A stretch of DNA of 64,000 nucleotides from JBNLBS01 sp050303415 (GTDB lineage: Bacteria; Pseudomonadota; Gammaproteobacteria; Methylococcales; Methylomonadaceae). Below, piece by piece: positions 9,368 through 17,814 of this stretch; position 1 is the first letter of the stretch, and each line of letters opens with the position of its first letter. The stretch is from the NCBI GenBank assembly GCA_050303415.1, contig JBNLBS010000014.1, positions 39,838 through 103,837 on the forward strand. The letters are read 5' to 3'. Made by a program: the position numbers and the translations under genes. The notes under the pieces are model-generated. The model saw only the letters and a list, made by a program, of their open reading frames with translations. It was not told the origin of the DNA and did no database searches.

Positions 9368-10795
9368 ATGCAGGAAAATACTGAAAAAATCCGATTTATC
9401 TTAAACGGGATTGAATTAGAAGAAAGGAGTCATCCCGGCGTTGTCTTACTGGATTATCTTCGTAACCATTGCCAGACAACAGGCACTCGAGCCGCCTGCC
9501 GCGAGGGTGATTGCGGCAGCTGCATGGTGTTAGTGGGCGAATTAACATCGCAGGGACTGGTCTATCGTCCGGCGAATTCCTGTTTATTGCCCTTGGGCGC
9601 TCTGATCGGTTGTCATGTAGTGACTATAGAAGGTCTGAACGCCGAACGATTGAATCCTATTCAACAAGCACTGGTAGACGCCGGTGCGGTGCAGTGTGGG
9701 TTTTGCATGCCGGGGCTGGTAATAGCGCTGACAGCATTTTTTCTGAACTCACGAACGCAAAGTGTAAATGATGCTCTGGATGCCGTAGCGGGCAATCTAT
9801 GTCGGTGTAGCGGTTATATGGGTATCAAACGTACACTGACTCAATTATGCGAGCACTATAAAACGGATGAATGCGGGAATCATAAGCGCATTCAACAATT
9901 AATCAAATGGCGGATTCTGCCGGATTATTTTTTAACTCTGCCGCAGCGTTTATCCGTTATCGATAAAACCGAGGTTTCAACCGCTCAGGAACAGGCAATT
10001 ACGGTTGGCGGCGGTAGCGATTTATGGGTACAACAACCCGAGCAATTACTCACCCGCCCGTTGATATTTGCTAAACAGGATACTGCTTTATGTGGAATTG
10101 AAATTTGCGGGCAGCAGGTTACTGTCGGTGCCGCAACCAGTATCGAGACGCTTAGAAACAATACCTTGATGGCTTCGATCTCAGCCGAAATTCAAGATGA
10201 TTTTAAAATGATCTGCTCCGACCCGATAAGACGGCAGGCGACGGTCGGCGGCAATTTAATTAATGCCTCGCCTATCGGCGACTTAAGCGTTTTTTTTCTG
10301 GCGCTGGATGCAACTTTGCTTATCGAATCGAACCGTCAGACGCGACAGGTTGCTTTGCGAGATTTTTTTAAGGCATACAAGCAAATCGATCTGCAACCCG
10401 ATGAACGATTGAACGCAATTAGCTTTGAGTTACCCAAATCAGCTGACGGCTTTAGTTATGAAAAAGTCAGCAAACGCCGTTTTTTAGATATTGCCAGTGT
10501 TAATTCAGCGTTACAAATACAGTTGAACGGTGAAACAATCGAATTCGCCCATTTGTCTGCCGGGGGCGTAGCGGCTTTCCCTTTGTACTTAACTGAGACC
10601 AGTACGTATTTACAAGGCAAACCGGCAACACCGGAAACTTTACGTCAGGCACTAAATATCAGTCAAACCGAAATCCTACCGATCAGCGATATTCGGGGAT
10701 CGGCCGAATATAAACGGTTATTGTTACGTCAGTTGATTACCGCTCATTTTCTTAAGCTGTGTCCGAAAACCATTCGATGGGAGGCTATGCAATGA
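9368..10795 (+). CDS. xdhA: xanthine dehydrogenase small subunit (2Fe-2S / FAD domains)
   Basis: Electron-transfer subunit (475 residues) that passes electrons from the molybdenum subunit through two 2Fe-2S clusters to FAD and NAD. The plant-type ferredoxin cluster ligands are in CREGDCGSC plus the Cys of PANSC (about residues 44-75). The second cluster is in CGFCMPG and NLCRCSGY (about 117-155). The FAD domain occupies about residues 185-350, with ITVGGGSDLW and RRQATVGGNLINASPIGD, and a CO-dehydrogenase flavoprotein C-terminal domain follows. This is the two-gene XdhA/XdhB layout, not the single-chain eukaryotic one. The stop overlaps the xdhB start (ATGA), so translation is coupled. Confidence 0.93.
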   Translation: MQENTEKIRFILNGIELEERSHPGVVLLDYLRNHCQTTGTRAACREGDCGSCMVLVGELTSQGLVYRPANSCLLPLGALIGCHVVTIEGLNAERLNPIQQALVDAGAVQCGFCMPGLVIALTAFFLNSRTQSVNDALDAVAGNLCRCSGYMGIKRTLTQLCEHYKTDECGNHKRIQQLIKWRILPDYFLTLPQRLSVIDKTEVSTAQEQAITVGGGSDLWVQQPEQLLTRPLIFAKQDTALCGIEICGQQVTVGAATSIETLRNNTLMASISAEIQDDFKMICSDPIRRQATVGGNLINASPIGDLSVFFLALDATLLIESNRQTRQVALRDFFKAYKQIDLQPDERLNAISFELPKSADGFSYEKVSKRRFLDIASVNSALQIQLNGETIEFAHLSAGGVAAFPLYLTETSTYLQGKPATPETLRQALNISQTEILPISDIRGSAEYKRLLLRQLITAHFLKLCPKTIRWEAMQ

Positions 10796-13044
10796 GTTTT
10801 CAAGAGAACGAACTGCACGTACGTGGCGAATCCCAGTTTGTCGATGACTTTACCTTGCCGGAAGGAACCCTATTCGCCTACCCGGCAGTGTCGACAATCA
10901 GCCGCGGGCGGATTGAATCGATTGAGATTGAACAAGCCAAAACTCTGCCGGGCGTTATAGACATATTAACTTATAACGATATACCTGGCGAAAATTATAT
11001 CGGCAATGTAGAAGCGGCCGAAACATTATTGGCCGAACACGACATTGTTTATCTGGGCCAACCTGTGGCGATTATTATTGCGGAAACGGATACTATTGCC
11101 CGTCGTGCAGCGAAACAATTAAAGATAAATACAACCTCACTGACACCCCTGCTGGATGTGCATGAAGCCGACCGGCAGGGTTGTTACCTTGCCCCGCCGC
11201 GCACCTTTTGTATCGGCGATGTAGATAATGCCTGGCAACAATGCGATGTGATCGTCGAGGGCCGTGCCGACAGCGGCGCTCAACAACACGTTTACCTGGA
11301 GACCCAGGCGGCCTTGGCGTTGCCTTTGGAAAACGAGGGGTTAAAAATTTATTCCGCCACCCAATCCCCAGGCATGGTGCAACGCATTATTGGCCGAGTC
11401 TTAGGCTGCGCCATGCATAATCTGGAAGTCGATGTGCTGCGTTTGGGCGGCGGCTTCGGAGGCAAAGAGGAACAGGCAACACCTTGGGCATCAATGGTGG
11501 CTTTGGCGGCAAAACATACTCAAAAGCCGGTCAAGATGGTTTTGCAGCGCAAGGACGATATGGCCTGGACCGGTAACCGGCACCCGTATAGTTCAACCTT
11601 TAAAATAGGCCTGTCTGCCGAAGGAAAAATTCTCGCCTACCAGGTGCGCCTGTTGCAAAATGCAGGAGCCGTAGCTGATCTGTCTCCGGCTATTCTGGAA
11701 CGCACGTTGTTCCACTGCTCCAACGGTTATTTCATTCCCAATGTGGAAGCCACCGGCATTAGTTGTCGCACCAATTTACCTCCCAATACCGCTTTCAGGG
11801 GCTTCGGTGCCCCACAGGCGATGTTTGTGCTAGAAGCGGCAATATTTAAGGCGGCACGGCGAATGAACCTCGATCCGGCGGTCATTCAACAACAAAATCT
11901 TATTCACGAAGGAGATTGTTTTCCGTATGCCATGCGCGCCGAACGTTGCCTGGCGCAACCCAGTTGGCAACAATTGCATGATAACTTCAACTTAAAGCAG
12001 CAGCGACTGTGGATCGAGCAATTTAATGCCGAACATGATTTGCAGAAAAAGGCTGTGGCAGTCATGCCGATTTGTTTCGGTATTTCCTTTACCGCAAAAT
12101 TTCTTAACCAGGCTGAAGCCTTAGTCCATATATACGGTGACGGCAGCGTCAGCATCAGCTGCGGCGCCGTAGAAATGGGCCAAGGCGTAAAAGAAAAAAT
12201 CCGCTCCATAGCCGCCCGGGTCTTCTCTATCGATCAACGGCGTATTAAAGTGCAAACCACCAATACCGGACGCATCGCCAATATGTCGCCGACTGCCGCC
12301 AGTACCGGTGCCGACTTGAACGGCCAGGCCACCGATATTGCCTGCAAACAATTATTGGCTTCCTTGAAAAAGGTAGCAGCAGCATCTTTGCAGGAGAGCA
12401 ACCCGGAAAATATTGCTATTATTGATGAACGGGTTTTTTGCCACGGTGAGATCACCGAACTGGACTGGAGTCAATTGATTAGCCGAAGTTATATAGGTAG
12501 AAAGCAGCTGTCCGCACTGGCACATTACGCGACACCAAAGCTGAAATTCGATACTGCCCGGAACCAAGGCCACCCCTTTGCATACCATGTTTACGGCTGT
12601 GCCGCCATTGAAGTTACCGTAGATTGCCTGCGCGGTATCTATCACTTCGACGACATCAAGATTGTTCATGATTGCGGCGCAAGCCTTAACCCACAAATTG
12701 ATCGTGGACAAATCGAAGGTGGAGTGGTGCAATGCTTGGGCTGGATGACACTGGAAGAAATGATATTCGACCAGCAAGGAAAATTACTGACCGATACTTT
12801 AACCGGCTACAAGGTACCGGATATCCACTTTGCACCGGATATTCAGGTTGAATTTTTAGCCGACAGTTGCAACCCGCCTGGACTCTATCACTCCAAAGCG
12901 GTTGGTGAGCCGCCGTTTATGTATGGAATCGCCGGTTATTTCGCTTTAACCAAAGCCATTCTGGAATTTAACCCCCGGTGGCAACCGGATTTTACCGCGC
13001 CAATGACGCCTGAACGGGTGTTAACGGCTTTGTACCATAGTTAG
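10792..13044 (+). CDS. xdhB: xanthine dehydrogenase molybdopterin-binding subunit
   Basis: Catalytic subunit (about 750 residues) that oxidises hypoxanthine and xanthine to urate at the molybdenum cofactor. Visible signatures are GGGFGGKEEQ (Mo-cofactor loop), NTAFRGFGAPQAM, CGAVEMGQGVKEK and, near the C-terminus, KAVGEPPFMYG, which carries the catalytic glutamate of the family. The frame is open from 10759, but the start at 10792 is preferred: the ATG overlaps the xdhA stop and is preceded by GGGAGG at suitable spacing, and the protein then begins at the usual place (MSFQENELHV). It is followed after 3 bases by the Mpv17-like gene. Confidence 0.94.
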   Translation: MSFQENELHVRGESQFVDDFTLPEGTLFAYPAVSTISRGRIESIEIEQAKTLPGVIDILTYNDIPGENYIGNVEAAETLLAEHDIVYLGQPVAIIIAETDTIARRAAKQLKINTTSLTPLLDVHEADRQGCYLAPPRTFCIGDVDNAWQQCDVIVEGRADSGAQQHVYLETQAALALPLENEGLKIYSATQSPGMVQRIIGRVLGCAMHNLEVDVLRLGGGFGGKEEQATPWASMVALAAKHTQKPVKMVLQRKDDMAWTGNRHPYSSTFKIGLSAEGKILAYQVRLLQNAGAVADLSPAILERTLFHCSNGYFIPNVEATGISCRTNLPPNTAFRGFGAPQAMFVLEAAIFKAARRMNLDPAVIQQQNLIHEGDCFPYAMRAERCLAQPSWQQLHDNFNLKQQRLWIEQFNAEHDLQKKAVAVMPICFGISFTAKFLNQAEALVHIYGDGSVSISCGAVEMGQGVKEKIRSIAARVFSIDQRRIKVQTTNTGRIANMSPTAASTGADLNGQATDIACKQLLASLKKVAAASLQESNPENIAIIDERVFCHGEITELDWSQLISRSYIGRKQLSALAHYATPKLKFDTARNQGHPFAYHVYGCAAIEVTVDCLRGIYHFDDIKIVHDCGASLNPQIDRGQIEGGVVQCLGWMTLEEMIFDQQGKLLTDTLTGYKVPDIHFAPDIQVEFLADSCNPPGLYHSKAVGEPPFMYGIAGYFALTKAILEFNPRWQPDFTAPMTPERVLTALYHS

Positions 13045-13047
13045 GCC

Positions 13048-13527
13048 ATGGTTTTCTCATGGAAAACCGCCATATCCGGCGGGTTAACCTATTGCATAGG
13101 CGATAGTATTGCTCAGTTTATTGTCGGCGACTGGCTGGTCGGAAGAATGCTGGGTATTTTTCTGATTGGAACCACCCTGTATGCCCTGGAAATCCCCAAT
13201 TATTTCCATTGGATTGAACATCGTAACCCAGGTCCTGGATTAGCCGATGCTTTGCAGCGGGCAATTCTAGCGGCAGCCTACTTTAACCCGCTATGGATAG
13301 CCCGGCACCTTGCGTTGATCATGATTTTTTCCGGACAGTGGCACCAGATCGATTGGGGTATTTTCGCTATTTCGCTACAATCGTTTATAACTTGTTTGCC
13401 TTTTACACTGCTGGCAAACTATCTTATTCAAAACGTGATTCCATTGTCCTGGCGCTTCGTTAGCAGTGCAACGTTTTCAGGACTGATGGCGATTTATTAT
13501 GCATTAAGCGAGGTGATTTTTGCCTGA
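13048..13527 (+). CDS. small Mpv17/PMP22-like membrane protein inside the xdh operon
   Basis: Hydrophobic protein of 159 residues with about four membrane segments. The N-terminal GGLTYCIGDSIAQF resembles the conserved TxGxLMGxGDxxAQ segment of the eukaryotic Mpv17/PMP22 peroxisomal and mitochondrial channel family, and the length fits (about 170-190). The similarity is by eye and remote. The gene starts 3 bases after xdhB and overlaps xdhC by 8 bases, so it is a true member of the operon and is translationally coupled to it. A role in moving purines, urate or another small solute would fit the context but is inference. Confidence 0.6.
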   Translation: MVFSWKTAISGGLTYCIGDSIAQFIVGDWLVGRMLGIFLIGTTLYALEIPNYFHWIEHRNPGPGLADALQRAILAAAYFNPLWIARHLALIMIFSGQWHQIDWGIFAISLQSFITCLPFTLLANYLIQNVIPLSWRFVSSATFSGLMAIYYALSEVIFA

Positions 13528-14491
13528 ACAACAAACGATTTGGCAGTGGATGCAAACCCATTTAGCGGAAAATCGAAAACTGATACTAATGATGGTGATT
13601 GACAGTCAAGGCAGTTCACCCGGAAAAACCGGCGCAAAGCTGGCAATTGCCGAAGACGGCAGCCGCTTCGGCACCATTGGCGGCGGTGCGGTCGAACATA
13701 AATTAATTAACAAGGCTGTTTCACTACTCAATACCACAAGCGAAAAAGAGCTTAAACCGTTATTAATGCGTGAGTGTCATCACCCGAGTGTCACCAAAGA
13801 ACAATCCGGTATGATTTGCGGCGGTGAACAGACGGTAGCATTTTATCCCTGTACCAAAGCAGAGCTGACAACCATCGAAAATTTAGCAGCCGTCGCCGCA
13901 AGTTCTCAAGGAATAGTACTGCAAGCCGATCAATCCGGGTTGCATTGGCTAGACGGGAAACCAATACCGGCAAAATCAACGATACTTGACAACAACTACT
14001 GGCGCTATGAAGAAGTAGTCGGCAATGTAAAAACCGCCTATATCATTGGCGGCGGTCATGTCGGGCTGGCATTGTCAAAAATACTGGCAATGCTGGAGTT
14101 TAATATTGTAGTGATAGACGAACGCGAAGGTTTGGAAACCCTGGCAAAAAACAGCTACGCGACCGATAAACATATTATCGATTACCAAACGGTTAACGAT
14201 TTGATTCCTGACGGCGAGCAAGTATTCATCTTTATTATGACTCACAGTCATCGTACCGACCAACTTGCAGTCGAAAAGCTCGTAGCTAAAAATGTCGGTT
14301 ATATAGGCGTCCTGGGCAGTCGTCATAAAATCAGCCAACTGAAAAATAATTTATCCGGAAAGATCGAAGCAAACATATTAAACAGTCTTCGCGCCCCTAT
14401 CGGGTTGCCAATCAAAAGCCATACCCCGGCAGAAATCGCCGTGAGCATCGCAGCGGAATTGATTGATATAGTCAACTCGAAGAATAAATGA
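13520..14491 (+). CDS. xdhC: XdhC-type molybdenum cofactor insertion/sulfuration chaperone
   Basis: Protein of 323 residues. The N-terminal XdhC/CoxI domain has SQGSSPGKTGAKLAI and GTIGGGAVEH; the C-terminal Rossmann domain has AYIIGGGHVGLALS and ends with SHTPAEIAVSIAAELI. XdhC proteins bind the molybdenum cofactor, support its sulfuration and insert it into XdhB. The start is a TTG at 13520, inside the end of the upstream gene. The GAGGTG sequence a few bases before it is a good ribosome binding site, and the next ATG would remove part of the first domain. This is the last gene of the operon; no clear terminator follows. Confidence 0.92.
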   Translation: MPEQQTIWQWMQTHLAENRKLILMMVIDSQGSSPGKTGAKLAIAEDGSRFGTIGGGAVEHKLINKAVSLLNTTSEKELKPLLMRECHHPSVTKEQSGMICGGEQTVAFYPCTKAELTTIENLAAVAASSQGIVLQADQSGLHWLDGKPIPAKSTILDNNYWRYEEVVGNVKTAYIIGGGHVGLALSKILAMLEFNIVVIDEREGLETLAKNSYATDKHIIDYQTVNDLIPDGEQVFIFIMTHSHRTDQLAVEKLVAKNVGYIGVLGSRHKISQLKNNLSGKIEANILNSLRAPIGLPIKSHTPAEIAVSIAAELIDIVNSKNK

Positions 14492-14607
14492 AAATCAGTA
14501 AGTAAATACACTGCATCGAGTTTCGCTTCATATATACTTAACGAGTTCAATATGGCATGATATTTTTTTGTTTCGTTGAAAACCACATCAAAAAAAACAA
14601 TTATTCA

Positions 14608-16176
14608 ATGAGTAATTATCGAATATCGCTTATTTATTTTTTCCACCTGATATTTTTGTTTTTCAGTCAACAGGTATTTGCCGATAATAGAATTGCTTTG
14701 GTTATCGGTAATGCCGAATACCAAAATGCACCCCTAAACAACCCGGCCAATGATGCCTTCGATATTTCCGAGGCATTAAGACAAACCGGTTTTGAAGTGG
14801 ATTACTTTACTAACCTGGACAGGAAACAAATGCGTGAAGCCATCCGTAATTTTGGCGATAAACTGCGCAAGGCCGATACCGGTTTATTTTATTTCGCGGG
14901 TCACGGCATTCAAATCAAGGGCCGCAACTATCTGATTCCTTTATCAGTGGATATTCAATCGGCCGATGAGGTTCAGGATGAAAGTATTGATGCCGGTTCA
15001 GTATTACGAAAAATGGAGAGTGCCGGCAATGCCGTTAATATTGTTATTCTAGATGCGTGTAGAAATAATCCTTTTTCCCGCAGTTTTCGCACCTTGGATC
15101 AAGGATTAGCTCGTATGGACGGCCCCGTCGGATCTTTTATTGCCTATGCAACGGCTCCCGGATCGGTTGCAGCCGACGGTACAGGTCGTAACGGTTTATA
15201 CACTGAACATCTTCTGCAGGCTATTCGACAGCCCGGTCTGAGCATAGAACAGGTATTTAAACAAGTCAGAAACGGGGTAAAAAACGCAACTGATGGGCAA
15301 CAAATACCATGGGAGTCTTCTTCCCTGATGGGTGAATTCGTCTTTCTTCCATCCCAACAATCCGATACGCCCGGACTAGCCCAGACTATCCCCCAAGCCG
15401 TCCCACCACCAATAGCTTACAAATATCTTCAGGTTATTTCTAATGTGCCTGACGCCAAGGTAATTGTAGATAATGTCGACAGAGGTTTAATCGGCAATCA
15501 GGGGGTATTGAATATTTCAAATCTGACATCGGAGGAAGCTGAAGTTACAGTTCAGGCAGAAGGCTATAGCCCTCTAAATCAAAAAATTCAGTTAGCCGAA
15601 GGTCAATGGAAACAGCTCTATGTCACGCTACTACCGCTTAGTTCGGCTCCTGATTTAGCGACCGAAGAAACCGTTGGCAAAAAGGACTCCGTACAGCGCG
15701 GGAAAACCTATTGTAGCTCAGGAAAAAATGTATTACTCATTAGTAAAATAGTTTTTGGTCAAGACAAAGATAAAAAGATAAAACGCAGCCCCCCTTCCGT
15801 ACAATCAACCATAATAGAGGCTTTCAGCCCATATAATATTAATTTTATAGAACCTGGTTTGATCGACCGCTTAAATAGCGAGCAGGATAAAAAAGCTGAT
15901 TTTTATCAGATTGCAAACAAAAATAAACTGAATTATTTATTAAAAGCCACAATAAATGTCAGAGAGTTGCCGATAAAAATATTAAAAACCAATATGAAAA
16001 CCTTTTATGTAGATGTCACATTGGAATTACTGAATTTAAAAAATCGTCGTCGCATAGCCTCAGTATCGGAGTCATACAATAAGGCCGGAATGGATGCCAA
16101 AAATGTTGTTCTGAAAATTCTCAATCAAGCGTTACCGGACATCAGTAAAAATTTAATTACCCAAGCATGTATGTAA
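14608..16176 (+). CDS. exported caspase-fold (C14) protein with PEGA domain
   Basis: Protein of 522 residues. A Sec signal peptide ends at about Ala25 (QQVFA|DNR). The caspase domain (about 26-255) starts RIALVIGNAEYQNAPL and holds the His/Cys pair in FYFAGHG (His99) and VILDACRNNPF (Cys151). It also has the family segment TAPGSVAADG. A PEGA-like domain (about 275-350; LQVISNVPDAKVIVDN) follows. The last 170 residues match nothing I recognise and are richer in Lys, Ile and Asn. The frame is open from 14557, but the ATG at 14608 gives a proper signal peptide. Activity in the periplasm is inferred. It converges on the SH3/CsgG lipoprotein gene, with another caspase gene behind it. Bacterial C14 proteins usually cut after basic residues; no substrate is evident here. 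Confidence 0.85.
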   Translation: MSNYRISLIYFFHLIFLFFSQQVFADNRIALVIGNAEYQNAPLNNPANDAFDISEALRQTGFEVDYFTNLDRKQMREAIRNFGDKLRKADTGLFYFAGHGIQIKGRNYLIPLSVDIQSADEVQDESIDAGSVLRKMESAGNAVNIVILDACRNNPFSRSFRTLDQGLARMDGPVGSFIAYATAPGSVAADGTGRNGLYTEHLLQAIRQPGLSIEQVFKQVRNGVKNATDGQQIPWESSSLMGEFVFLPSQQSDTPGLAQTIPQAVPPPIAYKYLQVISNVPDAKVIVDNVDRGLIGNQGVLNISNLTSEEAEVTVQAEGYSPLNQKIQLAEGQWKQLYVTLLPLSSAPDLATEETVGKKDSVQRGKTYCSSGKNVLLISKIVFGQDKDKKIKRSPPSVQSTIIEAFSPYNINFIEPGLIDRLNSEQDKKADFYQIANKNKLNYLLKATINVRELPIKILKTNMKTFYVDVTLELLNLKNRRRIASVSESYNKAGMDAKNVVLKILNQALPDISKNLITQACM

Positions 16177-16216
16177 AAGTAAAATTAAAATTAAAAAATA
16201 GGATGTCAATTTGACC

Positions 16217-17518
16217 TTAATGACCGTCGAGTTTTACAGCCAGCTTATCGACAATCTCATTAACAATTAAGGTGATATTTTTTAACGTATAGTTTGCTGT
16301 TTTGGTATCCGCACTGATTACATAAGCACTTTCTATATCAATTATTCTGGCATTTAGCTGTATCTGTCCGTTTAATAATGCAACACTGCCGGTGATAATG
16401 GCATCGGCATGCAGCATTTTTCCTATTTCCACTGCATCGGTAGTCTCGATAAAGCCGGTTTGCCCCATCTCCATTTCTTTAACCAATTTATCCAGCTGTT
16501 CACGTTCGATAATTTTGAAATTTCGAGAATTAACCAATGAAGAAGTAAAGGTCTCCGAAACCAGTTCGCCTAATGAAATGTCATCTGCTTCCTTATTTAA
16601 GGTCTTAAAACGAATAACTGCGATAGAAATATTCTTAACAGGAGCAGGAATTGGTGCTGAAACCTTCTTTACCGCGGGTGGCGGTGGGCTGGTGGGGATA
16701 ATTTCCGGCACTTTTTTATCCGCCACTTTATTGACCAATGGTGCATAAACCCATCCATTATTGCCGTTATTTAAGGAAATAAAATACCAGTTATCTTTTT
16801 CACCTAATAAAGCAAAACTATCATTTTTGCTTAACGCAGTTAAAATCTCACACCCGGTGCCGGCACCTGTTCGGATATTAACACTGGGTCGATTAACCCT
16901 GCCCTTGCCTGAAGCATTATAAATTGGCTTGTTATCACACTTCCCAGACACTCTTGATTCGTTTGAAACCAACTTTCTAGTCACTTTGATAACATTACTT
17001 TTGTTACTTAAGGTAGCCAGTTCATGATTGATTCGAGTTTCAAGTTCTGTCACCCATTGATTATAAATTTTGTGTATGGTTGCCGGTTTTTCATGTGCTG
17101 GCGGCAAATCATCATCTTTTTTGAATGGGTTATTTTGTGAAAAAAAATCTAAAGAGTCTCGAACAAACTCCGGTGAATCGTCTTCGATTAACTGGCTTTC
17201 CTTGTATTTTAAATTGTGACTACTGTGATATTGAATTTGGTAGGACTCGCGATCGAAAAGAATTTTTACTACGGCACCATAACGATTGCGCTTATAAGAA
17301 TAGGATGCCATCAAAATACCAGGTGACAGGGTTTTAGTCCGCCAACCGGCTTTAATCCCCCCCCTTATAATTGCATTTTCAATGTCCTCCAGACTGGCAT
17401 AAGAGGGTGCAACAATCTGAGCATTCTCAACATTACGAACTGTTGTCGATCTGCAACCACTTGTAACAAGCATTACAGAAAAGCAAAATACAGATATAAA
17501 ATTTTTTATACTCATCAC
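16217..17518 (-). CDS. lipoprotein with SH3b and CsgG/FlgO-like domains
   Basis: Protein of 433 residues with a lipoprotein signal (SVMLVTSGCRSTT; lipidated Cys22). The first 190 residues are unassigned. A bacterial SH3 domain lies at about residues 195-265 (PSVNIRTGAGTGCEILTA, then WYFISLNNGNNGWV). The C-terminal 140 residues resemble CsgG/FlgO-type domains: ISIAVIRFKTLNKEADD, then FKIIEREQLDKLVKEM and ADAIITGSVALLNGQI. CsgG-type domains form oligomers in the outer membrane or assist secretion; SH3b domains often bind peptidoglycan. It lies between two caspase-fold genes, and is on the same strand as the second, 296 bases downstream of it. A scaffold or envelope partner for them is a reasonable but unproven reading. 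Confidence 0.75.
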   Translation of the reverse strand: MMSIKNFISVFCFSVMLVTSGCRSTTVRNVENAQIVAPSYASLEDIENAIIRGGIKAGWRTKTLSPGILMASYSYKRNRYGAVVKILFDRESYQIQYHSSHNLKYKESQLIEDDSPEFVRDSLDFFSQNNPFKKDDDLPPAHEKPATIHKIYNQWVTELETRINHELATLSNKSNVIKVTRKLVSNESRVSGKCDNKPIYNASGKGRVNRPSVNIRTGAGTGCEILTALSKNDSFALLGEKDNWYFISLNNGNNGWVYAPLVNKVADKKVPEIIPTSPPPPAVKKVSAPIPAPVKNISIAVIRFKTLNKEADDISLGELVSETFTSSLVNSRNFKIIEREQLDKLVKEMEMGQTGFIETTDAVEIGKMLHADAIITGSVALLNGQIQLNARIIDIESAYVISADTKTANYTLKNITLIVNEIVDKLAVKLDGH

Positions 17519-17665
17519 AACTTAATTTAAATTTGTTACCTTAGCGTTGAAAACGTATTACAAAAAGTACTTCTGAAATTCATTTCCAATGTTTAATCTG
17601 AAATGAATTAAGTGCCTAGTTTCAAGAAACTTTACCGCAGCTCAGTTTGATTTTCCAGCCTATGG

Positions 17666-17693
17666 TTTCAATAATCACACTGTATTATTGAAA
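17666..17693. promoter_or_regulatory. inverted repeat upstream of the SH3/CsgG lipoprotein gene
   Basis: Perfect 10-base inverted repeat TTTCAATAAT-N8-ATTATTGAAA in the 296-base gap (17519-17814) between the second caspase gene and the SH3/CsgG lipoprotein gene. It is A+T-rich, with no T-run after it on the minus strand, so it looks more like an operator than an intrinsic terminator. It sits about 150 bases upstream of the lipoprotein start. Nothing else in this gap looks coding. Confidence 0.4.
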
Positions 17694-17814
17694 TCATCAT
17701 TTCCCAAGAAAAAAAGAACTATTTATCAACTGATCCAATTAACTAAGTCAATTGACATAAAAAATCATATAAACCTCACTCTAAAACGCCGCATCAATGT
17801 AAAAAAACACCCTC

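Noticed and set aside
12121..12777. Minus-strand open frames inside xdhB
   Set aside because: They overlap the strongly supported xdhB frame and have no family motifs.
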